Positions 8,163 through 15,005 are shown, counted from the first letter of the stretch. The stretch: 15,005 nucleotides of DNA from JABFXC01 sp035551575 (GCA_035551575.1 DASZNJ010000170.1:1-15005); one strand, 5' to 3'. Numbers and translations are program-made. Notes: generated by a model not told the origin, from the sequence alone.

Positions 8163-8166
8163 CGTC

Positions 8167-9099
8167 TCAGTCCACCGATGCGGTCGAGGCCGACCATGAC
8201 GTGCCCTCGCGCGGGCGCAGCTTCCGGTTCATCGCCCACCCGCCGCGCGGCGCGGCGATCGCGAGGCCGATCGGGACCGCCATCGCCGCGGCGCCGAGTA
8301 TCGCTGCCCACCACAGCTGGTGCCGCAGGCAGATCGCGATCGGAAACACGCCGTTGATCGCGTACAGCCAGAGTGGGAGGGGGGAGGGCGAAACCAGCGC
8401 GGCGATGCGAGTCGGCCGGGCGATCGAGACCATCGCGAAGGCGACGATGCTTCCCGTCAGCCACCACCCGAACCAGTTGAGGAGCGGCATGCCGTAGAAG
8501 AAACCGCGGGTGTGCCAGAGCCAGTGCGCCGTCGCGAACGACATCGCCGGGTCCATCGACACGTCCCAGGCGGTGAGGGTGAGGCCGCCTGACGCGGCCC
8601 AGGCCAGACGGGTGCGCAGGTCGTCGCGCGGCACGAGGAGGCGCCCGAGGATCGCGAGGGAGCAATACACCATGTAGAACCACGACAGCGGGATCGGGAA
8701 TGGCACGAGCCCGGCCACGCGCCAGCCGAGGAGCGGAGTGTAGGAGTACGGTCCGAAGGGAAGTCCCGTGCTCGTGCCGGTGAGCTCCGCGGCGAGGGAG
8801 ATGAGCGCTCCCGCGGCGAGCAGCGCCAGCGCTCGCCTCCAGCCAAGCCGGCCGGTGGCATGCACGAGGGCGGCGAGCGCACCGAGCACGACGTATGTCG
8901 GGCCGGAGAACGTCCAGCCGATGCGCAGCGCGCGCTGGCTGGATTCCGTCTGCAGCCAGGCGGGCGGCGTTCCGGCGAGGAATGTCGTCATCGCGACGGT
9001 GCTGAACAGGATGAGGACGACGTGGGCCGTGAGCAGCGGCGTCGAGAGGCGCTCGCGGGCAGGTGCGTCGCCTGGCGGTTGGTTGCGGCCGCTCGTCAC
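8167..9099 (-). CDS. cruF: CruF-like carotenoid hydratase, membrane protein
   Basis: 310-residue integral membrane protein of the DUF422 / carotenoid biosynthesis family, whose characterised members (CruF) add water across the C1,2 ends of acyclic or monocyclic carotenes. About seven hydrophobic helices are visible. Family-like motifs include ELTGTSTGLPFGPYSY, PLSWFYMVYCSLA, WDVSMDPAMSF and a later LLNWFGWW. The frame is open far upstream inside crtB up to 9423, but that part is Arg/Pro-rich antiframe sequence. The start chosen is the GTG at 9099, which forms a GTGA overlap with the crtB TGA stop, the usual sign of translational coupling. Other GTG codons at 9105 and 9117 are possible. Its place between phytoene synthase and desaturase supports a hydratase acting on the cluster's product. 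Family assignment is strong; the precise reaction is inferred. Confidence 0.85.
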   Translation of the reverse strand: MTSGRNQPPGDAPARERLSTPLLTAHVVLILFSTVAMTTFLAGTPPAWLQTESSQRALRIGWTFSGPTYVVLGALAALVHATGRLGWRRALALLAAGALISLAAELTGTSTGLPFGPYSYTPLLGWRVAGLVPFPIPLSWFYMVYCSLAILGRLLVPRDDLRTRLAWAASGGLTLTAWDVSMDPAMSFATAHWLWHTRGFFYGMPLLNWFGWWLTGSIVAFAMVSIARPTRIAALVSPSPLPLWLYAINGVFPIAICLRHQLWWAAILGAAAMAVPIGLAIAAPRGGWAMNRKLRPREGTSWSASTASVD

Positions 9100-10076
9100 G
9101 CCCACGTCGCGCTCCACGGGAACGGACGCGGCGAATCCCAGCGGACGAACGGCCCGTCGGCGGCGGGGGCGGGGACTCGCGTCGCGGGGTCGTCGCGCCA
9201 GATGCGAACGAGGAGGGCTGCCCGCCGTCGCAGCGGGACCTGGACGCGCCGGGTGACAGTGTCGTATCCCCCCGCTTCGATCGCGTCGAGAATCGCCGCG
9301 TACCCGGTCGCGCAGGCGGCGGCGCAGCGACGCGCGTCGGCGGCCAGCAGCGACAGCCCCGGCGCCGCGGCCTCGTAGAGCGAACGCGCGCGTCCGACCT
9401 GGAACGCCATCAGCGGCCGCCACCGCTCGTCGCGGGCGAGCGCGGCACCCCCCGACAGCACGTCAGCGCGATCGAGGCCGAAGGCCGCGAGCTCGTCGGC
9501 GGGGAGATAGCAGCGGCCGCGCCGCGCATCCTCGCCGATGTCGCGGAGGATGTTGGTCAGCTGCATCGCGATGCCTAACGTGCGGGCGTAGCGCCTCGCG
9601 CGCGCCGCTGTCGCCGGGCCGCCGGGCACACCGAAGATGCAGGCACAGAGCTCGCCGACGGTGCTGGCGACGCCCTCGCAGTAACCGGCGAGCTCGGCCC
9701 AGGTCGCCGGCCGCGAGCCCCCGTCGAGGTCACGCGCGACGCCATCGACCAGCGCATGAAGCGTCGTCGCCGGCAGCTCGAAGGACGACACGGCGTGCAC
9801 CAGCTCCCGGAACATCGCACCGTCTGGTTCCCCGGCAAGGGCGCCGTCGAGCGACCGCCGAAAGCGCGCGATCGCGGCGGCGGGCGACTCGCCTCCCGGC
9901 GCCGACTGATCGACGATGTCGTCCGCGGTCCGGCAGAATGCGTAGACCGCGAAAGCGGCGCGCCGCTTCTCCGCCGGGAGGAATCGACTGGCGAGGGTGA
10001 AGGTGCGCGCGTGGCGGCGCGTGATGCGCTCGCACTCGCGTGCGTCGGCGATCGACGTGGTTGTCGGCATCGGCAT
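9096..10076 (-). CDS. crtB: Phytoene synthase (CrtB)
   Basis: About 326-residue squalene/phytoene synthase family enzyme, which condenses two geranylgeranyl diphosphates to phytoene, the first committed carotenoid step. The first Asp-rich region is YAFCRTADDIVD (45-56) and the second is QLTNILRDIGED (172-183), followed by RGRCYLPADEL; these bind the magnesium-diphosphate groups. HARTFTLASRFLP near the N-terminus is also typical. Start choice: a GTG at 10094 and ATGs at 10076 and 10070 are all in frame, and none has a convincing Shine-Dalgarno. The ATG at 10076 is chosen on length and because the six preceding residues add nothing conserved. The TGA stop overlaps the cruF-like GTG by four bases. 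One TTA leucine codon lies within the GCCTAACG octamer at 9573-9580. Downstream genes suggest the product becomes an acyclic, hydrated carotenoid. Confidence 0.94.
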   Translation of the reverse strand: MPMPTTTSIADARECERITRRHARTFTLASRFLPAEKRRAAFAVYAFCRTADDIVDQSAPGGESPAAAIARFRRSLDGALAGEPDGAMFRELVHAVSSFELPATTLHALVDGVARDLDGGSRPATWAELAGYCEGVASTVGELCACIFGVPGGPATAARARRYARTLGIAMQLTNILRDIGEDARRGRCYLPADELAAFGLDRADVLSGGAALARDERWRPLMAFQVGRARSLYEAAAPGLSLLAADARRCAAACATGYAAILDAIEAGGYDTVTRRVQVPLRRRAALLVRIWRDDPATRVPAPAADGPFVRWDSPRPFPWSATWA

Positions 10077-10260
10077 CGGCAGCTGAGGCGCCACCCCATG
10101 TGGCGCGCCCGTCTAAAAGGGCCGATGGTACCGCGAGTTCCCGTCGAATCGAGCCACGTCTCGTTGTTGCGAGCTGCGACGGCTGCGACATCCGTGGCAT
10201 GAATCATGGACGCCGCGCGCCACCAACGAATCGCGCGCGACCCCGTGCGTGCGCCTGCAG
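10077..10260. other. Spacer between crtB and tRNA-Leu
   Basis: I see no gene here. It should carry the crtB promoter on the minus strand, but no good -35/-10 pair stands out; the best AT-rich patch is near 10115-10130. Short repeats such as CTCG-TTGTTG-CGAG near 10160 are too weak to call. Confidence 0.5.
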
Positions 10261-10342
10261 TGCGAGCGCCGGGACTCGAACCCGGACAGGTTGCCCTACC
10301 AGCTCCTAAGGCTGGCGCGTCTACCAGTTCCGCCACGCTCGC
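10261..10342 (-). tRNA. tRNA-Leu, anticodon UAG
   Basis: A full class II tRNA cloverleaf reads on the minus strand. The acceptor arms are GCGAGCG and CGCTCGC with discriminator A. The D-arm is typical of leucine tRNA (TGGCGGAACTGGTAGACGC). The anticodon stem CCAGC/GCTGG carries loop CTTAGGA, giving anticodon UAG. A long variable arm follows, and the T-stem CCGGG/CCCGG carries loop TTCGAGT. The 3' CCA is not encoded. It should read CUA and other CUN leucine codons. It is on the same strand as the carotenoid genes, 184 bases upstream of crtB. Confidence 0.96.
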
Positions 10343-10410
10343 CGCGACAGCGACGGCCCCAAGATAACACCCCCCCCGATACCGGCCCGCTCGCCCCCGG
10401 CTCGACGCGG

Positions 10411-10428
10411 CGCGCGCGAACGCGCGCG
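10411..10428. repeat. CG-alternating palindrome in the divergent intergenic region
   Basis: CGCGCGCG, AA, CGCGCGCG: two eight-base alternating CG arms around AA, between the tRNA-Leu gene and the susC-type promoter. It can pair as a hairpin with a small loop; on the minus strand the apex reads TTCG, and alternating CG can also favour left-handed DNA. No T-run adjoins it. It lies about 33 bases upstream of the plus-strand promoter and about 70 bases upstream of the tRNA, so it could separate the two divergent transcription units. Role unknown. Confidence 0.5.
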
Positions 10429-10460
10429 GGGCCCCCGCCAGACAACAATCTTACACAATG

Positions 10461-10489
10461 TTGACACGCAGGGGGCTGTGCCTTAGCCT
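10461..10489 (+). promoter_or_regulatory. Likely sigma-70-type promoter of the susC-susD operon
   Basis: A perfect -35 TTGACA at 10461-10466 is followed by a 17-base spacer and a weaker -10 TAGCCT at 10484-10489 (three of six, keeping TA and final T). Transcription would begin near 10496, leaving a leader of about 60 bases before the ATG at 10558. The sequence just upstream is the most AT-rich of the region, with the inverted pair CAACA...TGTTG around 10443-10463, which could bind a regulator. On the other strand TAAGAT at 10448-10453 might be a -10 for the tRNA. Confidence 0.5.
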
Positions 10490-10543
10490 CGACTCACGGT
10501 CGGGCAGGCGGTGACCGGTGGACTTCTGGCTTCCATGTGAAAG

Positions 10544-10550
10544 AAGGAGG
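10544..10550 (+). promoter_or_regulatory. Strong Shine-Dalgarno before susC-type gene
   Basis: AAGGAGG, continuing as GAGGAGG, ends seven bases before the ATG at 10558. It decides the start: the upstream in-frame GTG at 10537 would place the ribosome site inside the gene. Most other genes here lack any clear Shine-Dalgarno, so this one stands out and suggests high expression. Confidence 0.85.
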
Positions 10551-10557
10551 AGGAGGC

Positions 10558-13500
10558 ATGCGCCGCAGAATTTGTCAGATGCTCGCTCTCGCCGCGGGAC
10601 TGGCTGCAGCGCCAGTCGCGGTTCGAGCACAGACGCCGGCAACGATCACCGGACGGGTGACCAATCCGTCGGGAGCACCGGTGAACGGGGTCAGCGTGTA
10701 TCTCGAGGGCCTCAGGATCGGGTCGGTCACCGACGACGCCGGACGCTACACGATCGTCGTCCCGGCCGCCCGCGTCACCAACGCGCCCGTCACCCTCACG
10801 GCGCGGCTGATCGGGTTCCGGCCGCTCTCGCGAACGGTCATCCTCACCGGCGGGAACAACTCGGTCGACTTCTCGCTGGTGCCGAGCCCCGTGACCCTGT
10901 CGGAAGTCGTCGTCACCGGCGCCGGGCTGACCGGGACGCGTGAAGCATCCGGCAACGTCACGAACACGGTCAAGGCGGACCTCATCCAGAAGTCGAGCGA
11001 GCCCAATGTCGTCTCGGCGCTGGCGGCGAAGGCGCCTAACGTCTACGTCTCGTCGCAGTCCGGCGAGCCGGGCGCATCTTCGTACATCCAGATCCGCGGC
11101 GTCCGCAGCATCACCGGCAACGGGCAGCCGCTGATCGTCGTCGACGGCGTGCCGATCGACAACAGCACCAACTCGACGACCGGATACCTTGCCGGCACCG
11201 TCACCTCGAACCGCGCGGCGGACATCAATCCGAACGACATCGAGTCGGTCGAGATCCTCAAGGGTTCGGCAGCCGGCGCGATCTATGGATCGCGCGCCGG
11301 CGATGGCGTGATCCTGATAACCACGAAGAGTGGCCGCGGGACTGCGCGCTACTCGCTGAACTCGATGTCGACGTGGGACCGCGTCAGCCATGGCGTACCG
11401 CTGCAGACCAAGTTCGCGCAGCGCCCCAACACCTGCACGACCACGCCCGGCTGCCGCCGGAACAGCGACAGCTTCGGACCGGCCCTCGCCCCCGGGACGC
11501 CGACGTTCGATCACTTCGGCGAGATGTTCAGGCTCGGCCATACCTACGACAACATCCTGTCCGCATCCGGCGGCACCGACCGGCAGTCGTTCTATCTCTC
11601 GGCCGGCCGCACCGACCAGAACGGGACGATCGTCGGCCCCTGGAACTTCTACGACCGGACGACCTTCCTCGTGAAGGCGTCGCAGCTCGTCGGGAACAAG
11701 CTCCGGATCGGGGCGAGCGCGAACTACACCGACGCCCGGCTCGGCGCGGTCCAGAAGGGCTCCAACCTCTCGGGACTGCTGCTCGGCGCGCTTCGGACGC
11801 CGCCTGAGTTCGACAACCGCCAGTACCGGGCCGCGAACGGCTACCATCGCTCGTATCGCTACCCGAACCCGATCGGCGCCACCGACCTGACCTCGCCGCG
11901 CGGCTATGACAACCCGTTCTGGGTGGTCAACATGGATCCGGCGAGCAGCAACGTGAATCGCGTGTTCGGGAACGTGAACCTGAGCTACGACCCGATCGAC
12001 TGGCTGAACGTCCGCTACACGCTCGGCGGCGACTACAGCTCGGACGACCGCCTCGAGGCGCTCGTCCCCTCCTCGTCGTCGTACGCGACGGGGATCCTGA
12101 CACGCGCTGACTACCTGAACTACCAGATCGATCACAACCTGCTGGCCACCGCGCGGCACACCTTCAGCGACTGGGTGGACGGTACGCTGACGCTCGGGCA
12201 GAACCTGAACAGCCGCAGCTATCGGCAGCGGTACGCCACGGGTCGCGACTTCATCGCCCCCGAGGGCCCGTTCAATCTCAGCAACACGATCACCGTCACG
12301 CCGAACGAGTACGAGTCGCTGGTCCACCTCGAGTCCTACTTCGGGCAGGCGAGCGTCAACCTGCTCGACCAGCTGTTCCTGACCGGGACGTTGCGCAACG
12401 ACGGAAACTCGACGTTTGCCGCCTACAAGCGCCGGTTCTGGTACCCGAAGGGAAGCGCCGCCTGGACGTTCACGAAGGCCACGAACTCGATGGCTTCGTT
12501 CCTCGATTACGGGAAGGTGCGCGCCGCGTTCGGCGAGACCGGCAAGGAGCCGCCCGTGTACGCGATCTATGGCGGCTACTCGTTCGCGAACACCAGCGAC
12601 GAAGGATGGGGCCCGTACCTGCGCACCATCCAGAACTCCCGCGGCGGGATGGTCTCGCAGTCGCAGCTGGCGCAGGACCGCATCCTCCCCGAGCGGCAGC
12701 GCGAGTTCGAGACGGGCCTCGATATCGGATTCGTCCGCGGGCTCGGCGACGCGAGCGTCACGGTCTACAACTCGCGGTCGAAGAGCGTCATCTATGCCAC
12801 CCCGCGCTCGCCCAGCTCGGGCTACACCAGCCAGCTCCAGAACGCGGCGACGATCACCAACAAGGGGCTCGAGCTCTCGCTCAACCTCAACCCGGTGACG
12901 ATGCAGTCGTTCGCCTGGGACGTCGGGCTGCAGTGGTCGCGGAACAAGAACCTCGTCACCTCCCTGCCTAACGTCGACCACGTGGACATCGGCGGGGCGT
13001 TCGAGGGGACGCCGGGCACCGTGATGCAGGGACATGCCGTCGGCGTCTTCCGCGGCTACGACTTCATCCGCTGCCGCTACGGCGAGTCGAACATGGTCGA
13101 CATCAACGGCGACGGCGTGCCGGACGACGTCAACGCGGCCTGCCGGACGGCCGGCGCGCCTAACGGCGCGCTGTACATCACCGCCAGCGGCTTCCCCGAC
13201 GTCGACCCGAACAACCACGTCCTCGCCGACCCGAACCCGAAGTGGCTGGCCAGCGTCCGCACCGGCTTCACCTTCTTCAAGAAGTGGCAGCTCTCCGGGC
13301 TGCTCGACATCAAGAAGGGCGGCGACGTGTGGAATGGCACCAAGGGCGCGCTCTACAACTTCGGCACGCACCGCGACACCGAGATCCGCGACCAGAACGT
13401 CGTCTTCGGCCAGACCTATCGGCCGGGCCCGGTCTGGGGTCCCGGCGCCGGCCGGACCGTCCAGCTGACGCGCACCAACTGGTGGCAGGACCTCGGGAGC

Positions 13501-13785
13501 GGATTCGGGCCGGTCGCCAGCCAGTTCATGGAGGACGGCAGCTACGTGAAGCTGCGCGAGATCTCGCTCGGCTACACCCTCGACCAGCCGTTCGTGCGGA
13601 ACATGGTCGGGCTGAGCTCCATCAACCTCCGCATCGCCGGCCGCAACCTCCACACCTGGACCAAGTACACGGGCATCGACCCGGAAACGAACCTGGCGGG
13701 CGCCGAGACGCTCCTGCATGGCGTGGACTACTTCAACAACCCGCAGACGCGCTCCGTCGTCCTGACGGTTGGGCTCAACCGCTAA
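10558..13785 (+). CDS. SusC/RagA-type TonB-dependent outer membrane transporter
   Basis: 1075-residue outer-membrane transporter that, with its SusD partner, imports an oligomeric nutrient using TonB energy. In order: a signal peptide (1-24, likely cleaved after AVRA), a CarboxypepD_reg-like domain (about 28-108), a TonB-box-like LSEVVVTGAG (114-123), the plug domain (about 130-270) with IQIRGVRS, PLIVVDGVPID and ESVEILKGSAAGAIYGSRAGDG-type motifs, then a beta-barrel rich in aromatic and Asn/Gly turns. This layout is characteristic of the SusC/RagA family, and 1000-1100 residues is normal. A loop holds D848-x-N-x-D-G-x-x-D856, a calcium-loop-like motif between Cys839 and Cys862. The protein ends in VGLNR, not the terminal aromatic common in barrels. 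The ATG is set by the strong Shine-Dalgarno. The SusD-type gene follows after 18 bases. The substrate cannot be told: no glycosidase, peptidase or regulator is visible alongside. Confidence 0.95.
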   Translation: MRRRICQMLALAAGLAAAPVAVRAQTPATITGRVTNPSGAPVNGVSVYLEGLRIGSVTDDAGRYTIVVPAARVTNAPVTLTARLIGFRPLSRTVILTGGNNSVDFSLVPSPVTLSEVVVTGAGLTGTREASGNVTNTVKADLIQKSSEPNVVSALAAKAPNVYVSSQSGEPGASSYIQIRGVRSITGNGQPLIVVDGVPIDNSTNSTTGYLAGTVTSNRAADINPNDIESVEILKGSAAGAIYGSRAGDGVILITTKSGRGTARYSLNSMSTWDRVSHGVPLQTKFAQRPNTCTTTPGCRRNSDSFGPALAPGTPTFDHFGEMFRLGHTYDNILSASGGTDRQSFYLSAGRTDQNGTIVGPWNFYDRTTFLVKASQLVGNKLRIGASANYTDARLGAVQKGSNLSGLLLGALRTPPEFDNRQYRAANGYHRSYRYPNPIGATDLTSPRGYDNPFWVVNMDPASSNVNRVFGNVNLSYDPIDWLNVRYTLGGDYSSDDRLEALVPSSSSYATGILTRADYLNYQIDHNLLATARHTFSDWVDGTLTLGQNLNSRSYRQRYATGRDFIAPEGPFNLSNTITVTPNEYESLVHLESYFGQASVNLLDQLFLTGTLRNDGNSTFAAYKRRFWYPKGSAAWTFTKATNSMASFLDYGKVRAAFGETGKEPPVYAIYGGYSFANTSDEGWGPYLRTIQNSRGGMVSQSQLAQDRILPERQREFETGLDIGFVRGLGDASVTVYNSRSKSVIYATPRSPSSGYTSQLQNAATITNKGLELSLNLNPVTMQSFAWDVGLQWSRNKNLVTSLPNVDHVDIGGAFEGTPGTVMQGHAVGVFRGYDFIRCRYGESNMVDINGDGVPDDVNAACRTAGAPNGALYITASGFPDVDPNNHVLADPNPKWLASVRTGFTFFKKWQLSGLLDIKKGGDVWNGTKGALYNFGTHRDTEIRDQNVVFGQTYRPGPVWGPGAGRTVQLTRTNWWQDLGSGFGPVASQFMEDGSYVKLREISLGYTLDQPFVRNMVGLSSINLRIAGRNLHTWTKYTGIDPETNLAGAETLLHGVDYFNNPQTRSVVLTVGLNR

Positions 13786-13803
13786 CTGTCGAGGAGCCAT
13801 CAC

Positions 13804-15005
13804 ATGACACGCCACTATCTCCGGTATTCGGCCGCGGTCGTCGCGCTCCTGGCCGCGGCGGCCTGCAGCAACTTCCTCACGGGCGACAAGCTGTCCTCGG
13901 ACCCGAACCAGCCCCAGACCGCCAGCCGCTTCCTGCTCCTGAACGGGGTGCAGGCGACCCAGTTCACGAACCAGACCGGCGCCGTCGCGCGCGCGTTCGG
14001 CATGTTCACGCAGCAGTTCTCCGGGACCGACCGGCAATACTCGTCACTCGAGCAGTACGACTTCACCGGTGACGACTTCACGGGAACGTTCAACTCGACC
14101 TACGGCGCGGGTGGGCTGGTCGACATCCGGAAGATCCAGCAGGACGCCCGCTCCGCGAACGACAAGGTGTTCCTCGGCGTCGCCCAGGTGTGGGAGGCGC
14201 TGACGATCGGCACGGCCGCCACGATCTGGGGCGACATTCCCTACCGCGAGGCGGCGAATCCGTCGATCAAGAACCCGCACTTCGATCCCCAGGCGCAGGT
14301 GTTCGCCGACGTGCAGAAGGTGCTCGACAGCGCGATCGCCAACCTGAACACGAACTCCGGGTTGGGACCGCAGGCCTACGACCTGATCTACGGGGCCTCG
14401 GGCTCGAGCCCCGCCAGCGTCCAGAAGTGGGTCGCGGCGGCGCACACGCTCAAGGCGCGCTACTACATGAACATGGCGGAGAAGGATCCGTCGAACTACG
14501 CGCGCGTGATCGCCGAGGCGAGCCTCGGGATCATGGACCCGGCGAACGATTTCCGCACCTACCAGAGCAGCACGCCGGGCGAGGAAAACGTCTGGTACCA
14601 GTTCGAATTCCGGGAGCGCGATACCTATATCCGCGCCGGCGAGTATTTCGTCGACCTGCTGAAGGCGCGGAGCGACCCGCGGCTGACCGAGTTCTTCGCG
14701 CCTAACGGTACGGGGAGCGTGGTCGGTGCCGTCCCCGGCGCGGGCGACGTCAGTGCGTCGACGCTCAATCCCGAGACGCGCGGCGCCGCCAGCTACCGGC
14801 AGCCGCTCATCACGGCCGCCGAGAACCTGCTGATGCGCGCCGAGGCCAAGTACATGACGGGGGACGTGACGGCGATCAACGACCTCAACACCGTGCGCGG
14901 ATGGTACGGGCTCGCCCCCGTGGCGCTGACCGGTGCGGCACTCCTCCAGGCGATCGCCGAGGAGGAATACATCGCGCTGTTCCAGAACATCCAGGTCATC
15001 GCGCT
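13804..15005 (+). CDS. SusD/RagB-family lipoprotein, partial (runs off window)
   Basis: The frame stays open from the ATG at 13804 to the window edge, giving 400 residues without a stop. The N-terminus is a lipoprotein signal with LLAAAAC lipobox (Cys21), followed by SNFLTGDKLSSDPN, so the mature protein should be lipid-anchored at the outer membrane. Later segments such as WEALTIGTAATIWGDIPYREA, AAHTLKARYYMNMA, AENLLMRAEAKYMTGD, NDLNTVRGWYGL and EEEYIALFQN match the helical TPR-like repeats and conserved late motifs of SusD-like proteins. It would act as the lid that captures substrate over the SusC-type barrel. GAGGAG lies eight bases before the ATG, and the gap to the transporter gene is 18 bases, so they form one operon. 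The family is usually 450-550 residues, so some 50-150 are missing beyond the edge. An octamer GCCTAACG lies at 14700-14707. Confidence 0.93.
   Translation, partial: MTRHYLRYSAAVVALLAAAACSNFLTGDKLSSDPNQPQTASRFLLLNGVQATQFTNQTGAVARAFGMFTQQFSGTDRQYSSLEQYDFTGDDFTGTFNSTYGAGGLVDIRKIQQDARSANDKVFLGVAQVWEALTIGTAATIWGDIPYREAANPSIKNPHFDPQAQVFADVQKVLDSAIANLNTNSGLGPQAYDLIYGASGSSPASVQKWVAAAHTLKARYYMNMAEKDPSNYARVIAEASLGIMDPANDFRTYQSSTPGEENVWYQFEFRERDTYIRAGEYFVDLLKARSDPRLTEFFAPNGTGSVVGAVPGAGDVSASTLNPETRGAASYRQPLITAAENLLMRAEAKYMTGDVTAINDLNTVRGWYGLAPVALTGAALLQAIAEEEYIALFQNIQVIA

Larger units (their letters stand above)
1095..14707. repeat. Iterated octamer GCCTAACG / CGTTAGGC, nine dispersed copies
   Basis: Copies start at 1095, 1980, 2837 (complement), 6879, 9573, 11034, 12966, 13158 and 14700; a one-base variant CCCTAACG is at 5-12. 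All nine lie inside coding genes on both strands (three in lon, one in crtI, one in crtB, three in the susC-type gene, one in the susD-type gene). On the coding strand five read Pro-Asn (CCT AAC G) and four read TTA-GGC (Leu-Gly). With about 66% GC, about 0.5 copies would be expected on both strands by chance. It may be a genome-wide signal word or the result of a modification or restriction system; no function is shown here. Confidence 0.75.

Noticed and set aside
9100..9423. N-terminal extension of the cruF-like frame into crtB
   Set aside because: The extra 108 residues are Arg/Pro/Ala-rich and overlap crtB out of frame. The GTG at 9099 with GTGA overlap explains the start better.
9575..10336. 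Minus-strand open frame starting MAELVDAPALGAG across the tRNA and crtB
   Set aside because: The N-terminus is the well-known false translation of a leucine tRNA gene, and the rest is out of frame with crtB.
10262..10342. tRNA-Leu as an integration site
   Set aside because: I found no duplicated tRNA end, integrase or mobile gene nearby, so there is no sign of an inserted element.
10537..10557. Transporter start at GTG 10537
   Set aside because: It would add a seven-residue Gly/Glu stretch encoded by the Shine-Dalgarno itself. The ATG at 10558 is correctly spaced and begins a proper signal peptide.
1011..14959. Frequent GCGATCGC (the HIP1 palindrome), several copies
   Set aside because: It occurs several times, but CGATCG-type strings arise easily from common Ala, Ile and Asp codons in GC-rich genes. 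Without a count against a model I do not treat it as a separate signal.

Overview
This is high-GC bacterial chromosome (roughly two thirds G+C by eye). It is densely coded, with no gene-free stretch over 300 bases and no mobile element, CRISPR array or phage gene that I can see. The mix of a complete tig-clpP-clpX-lon-engB set, a small acyclic-carotenoid cluster (crtB, cruF-like, crtI) and a SusC/SusD outer-membrane pair in GC-rich DNA is most like Gemmatimonadota. That assignment is inferred from gene content and was not tested by any search.

Region 1 (7-6515, all minus strand) is a protein quality-control cluster. In order of transcription it holds trigger factor (tig), ClpP peptidase, ClpX unfoldase, Lon protease and the ribosome-assembly GTPase EngB/YihA. 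Catalytic or nucleotide-binding motifs are intact in ClpP, ClpX, Lon and EngB. The lon stop and engB start share a base (TGATG). A near-perfect inverted repeat lies between clpP and clpX, and smaller GC-rich stem-loops lie between clpX and lon and between crtI and tig.

Region 2 (6690-10342, minus strand) is a tight carotenoid operon, crtB > cruF-like > crtI, with a GTGA start/stop overlap and then a 4-base gap. It should make phytoene, desaturate it, and hydrate the ends of an acyclic carotene. No cyclase, glycosyltransferase or geranylgeranyl-diphosphate synthase is in view. A tRNA-Leu (anticodon UAG) lies upstream on the same strand.

Region 3 (10343-15005, plus strand) begins with a divergent intergenic region holding a CG palindrome, a TTGACA-type promoter and an unusually strong Shine-Dalgarno. 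These precede a SusC/RagA-type TonB-dependent transporter and a SusD/RagB-type lipoprotein cut off by the window edge. The pair should bind and import an unknown nutrient.

The most unusual signal is not a gene. The octamer GCCTAACG (or its complement CGTTAGGC) occurs nine times across the window, in Lon, CrtI, CrtB, SusC and SusD genes. It contains every in-frame TTA leucine codon I could find, while the one-base relative GCCCAACG was not found at all. I saw no obviously novel multi-gene system; the genes are otherwise conventional.
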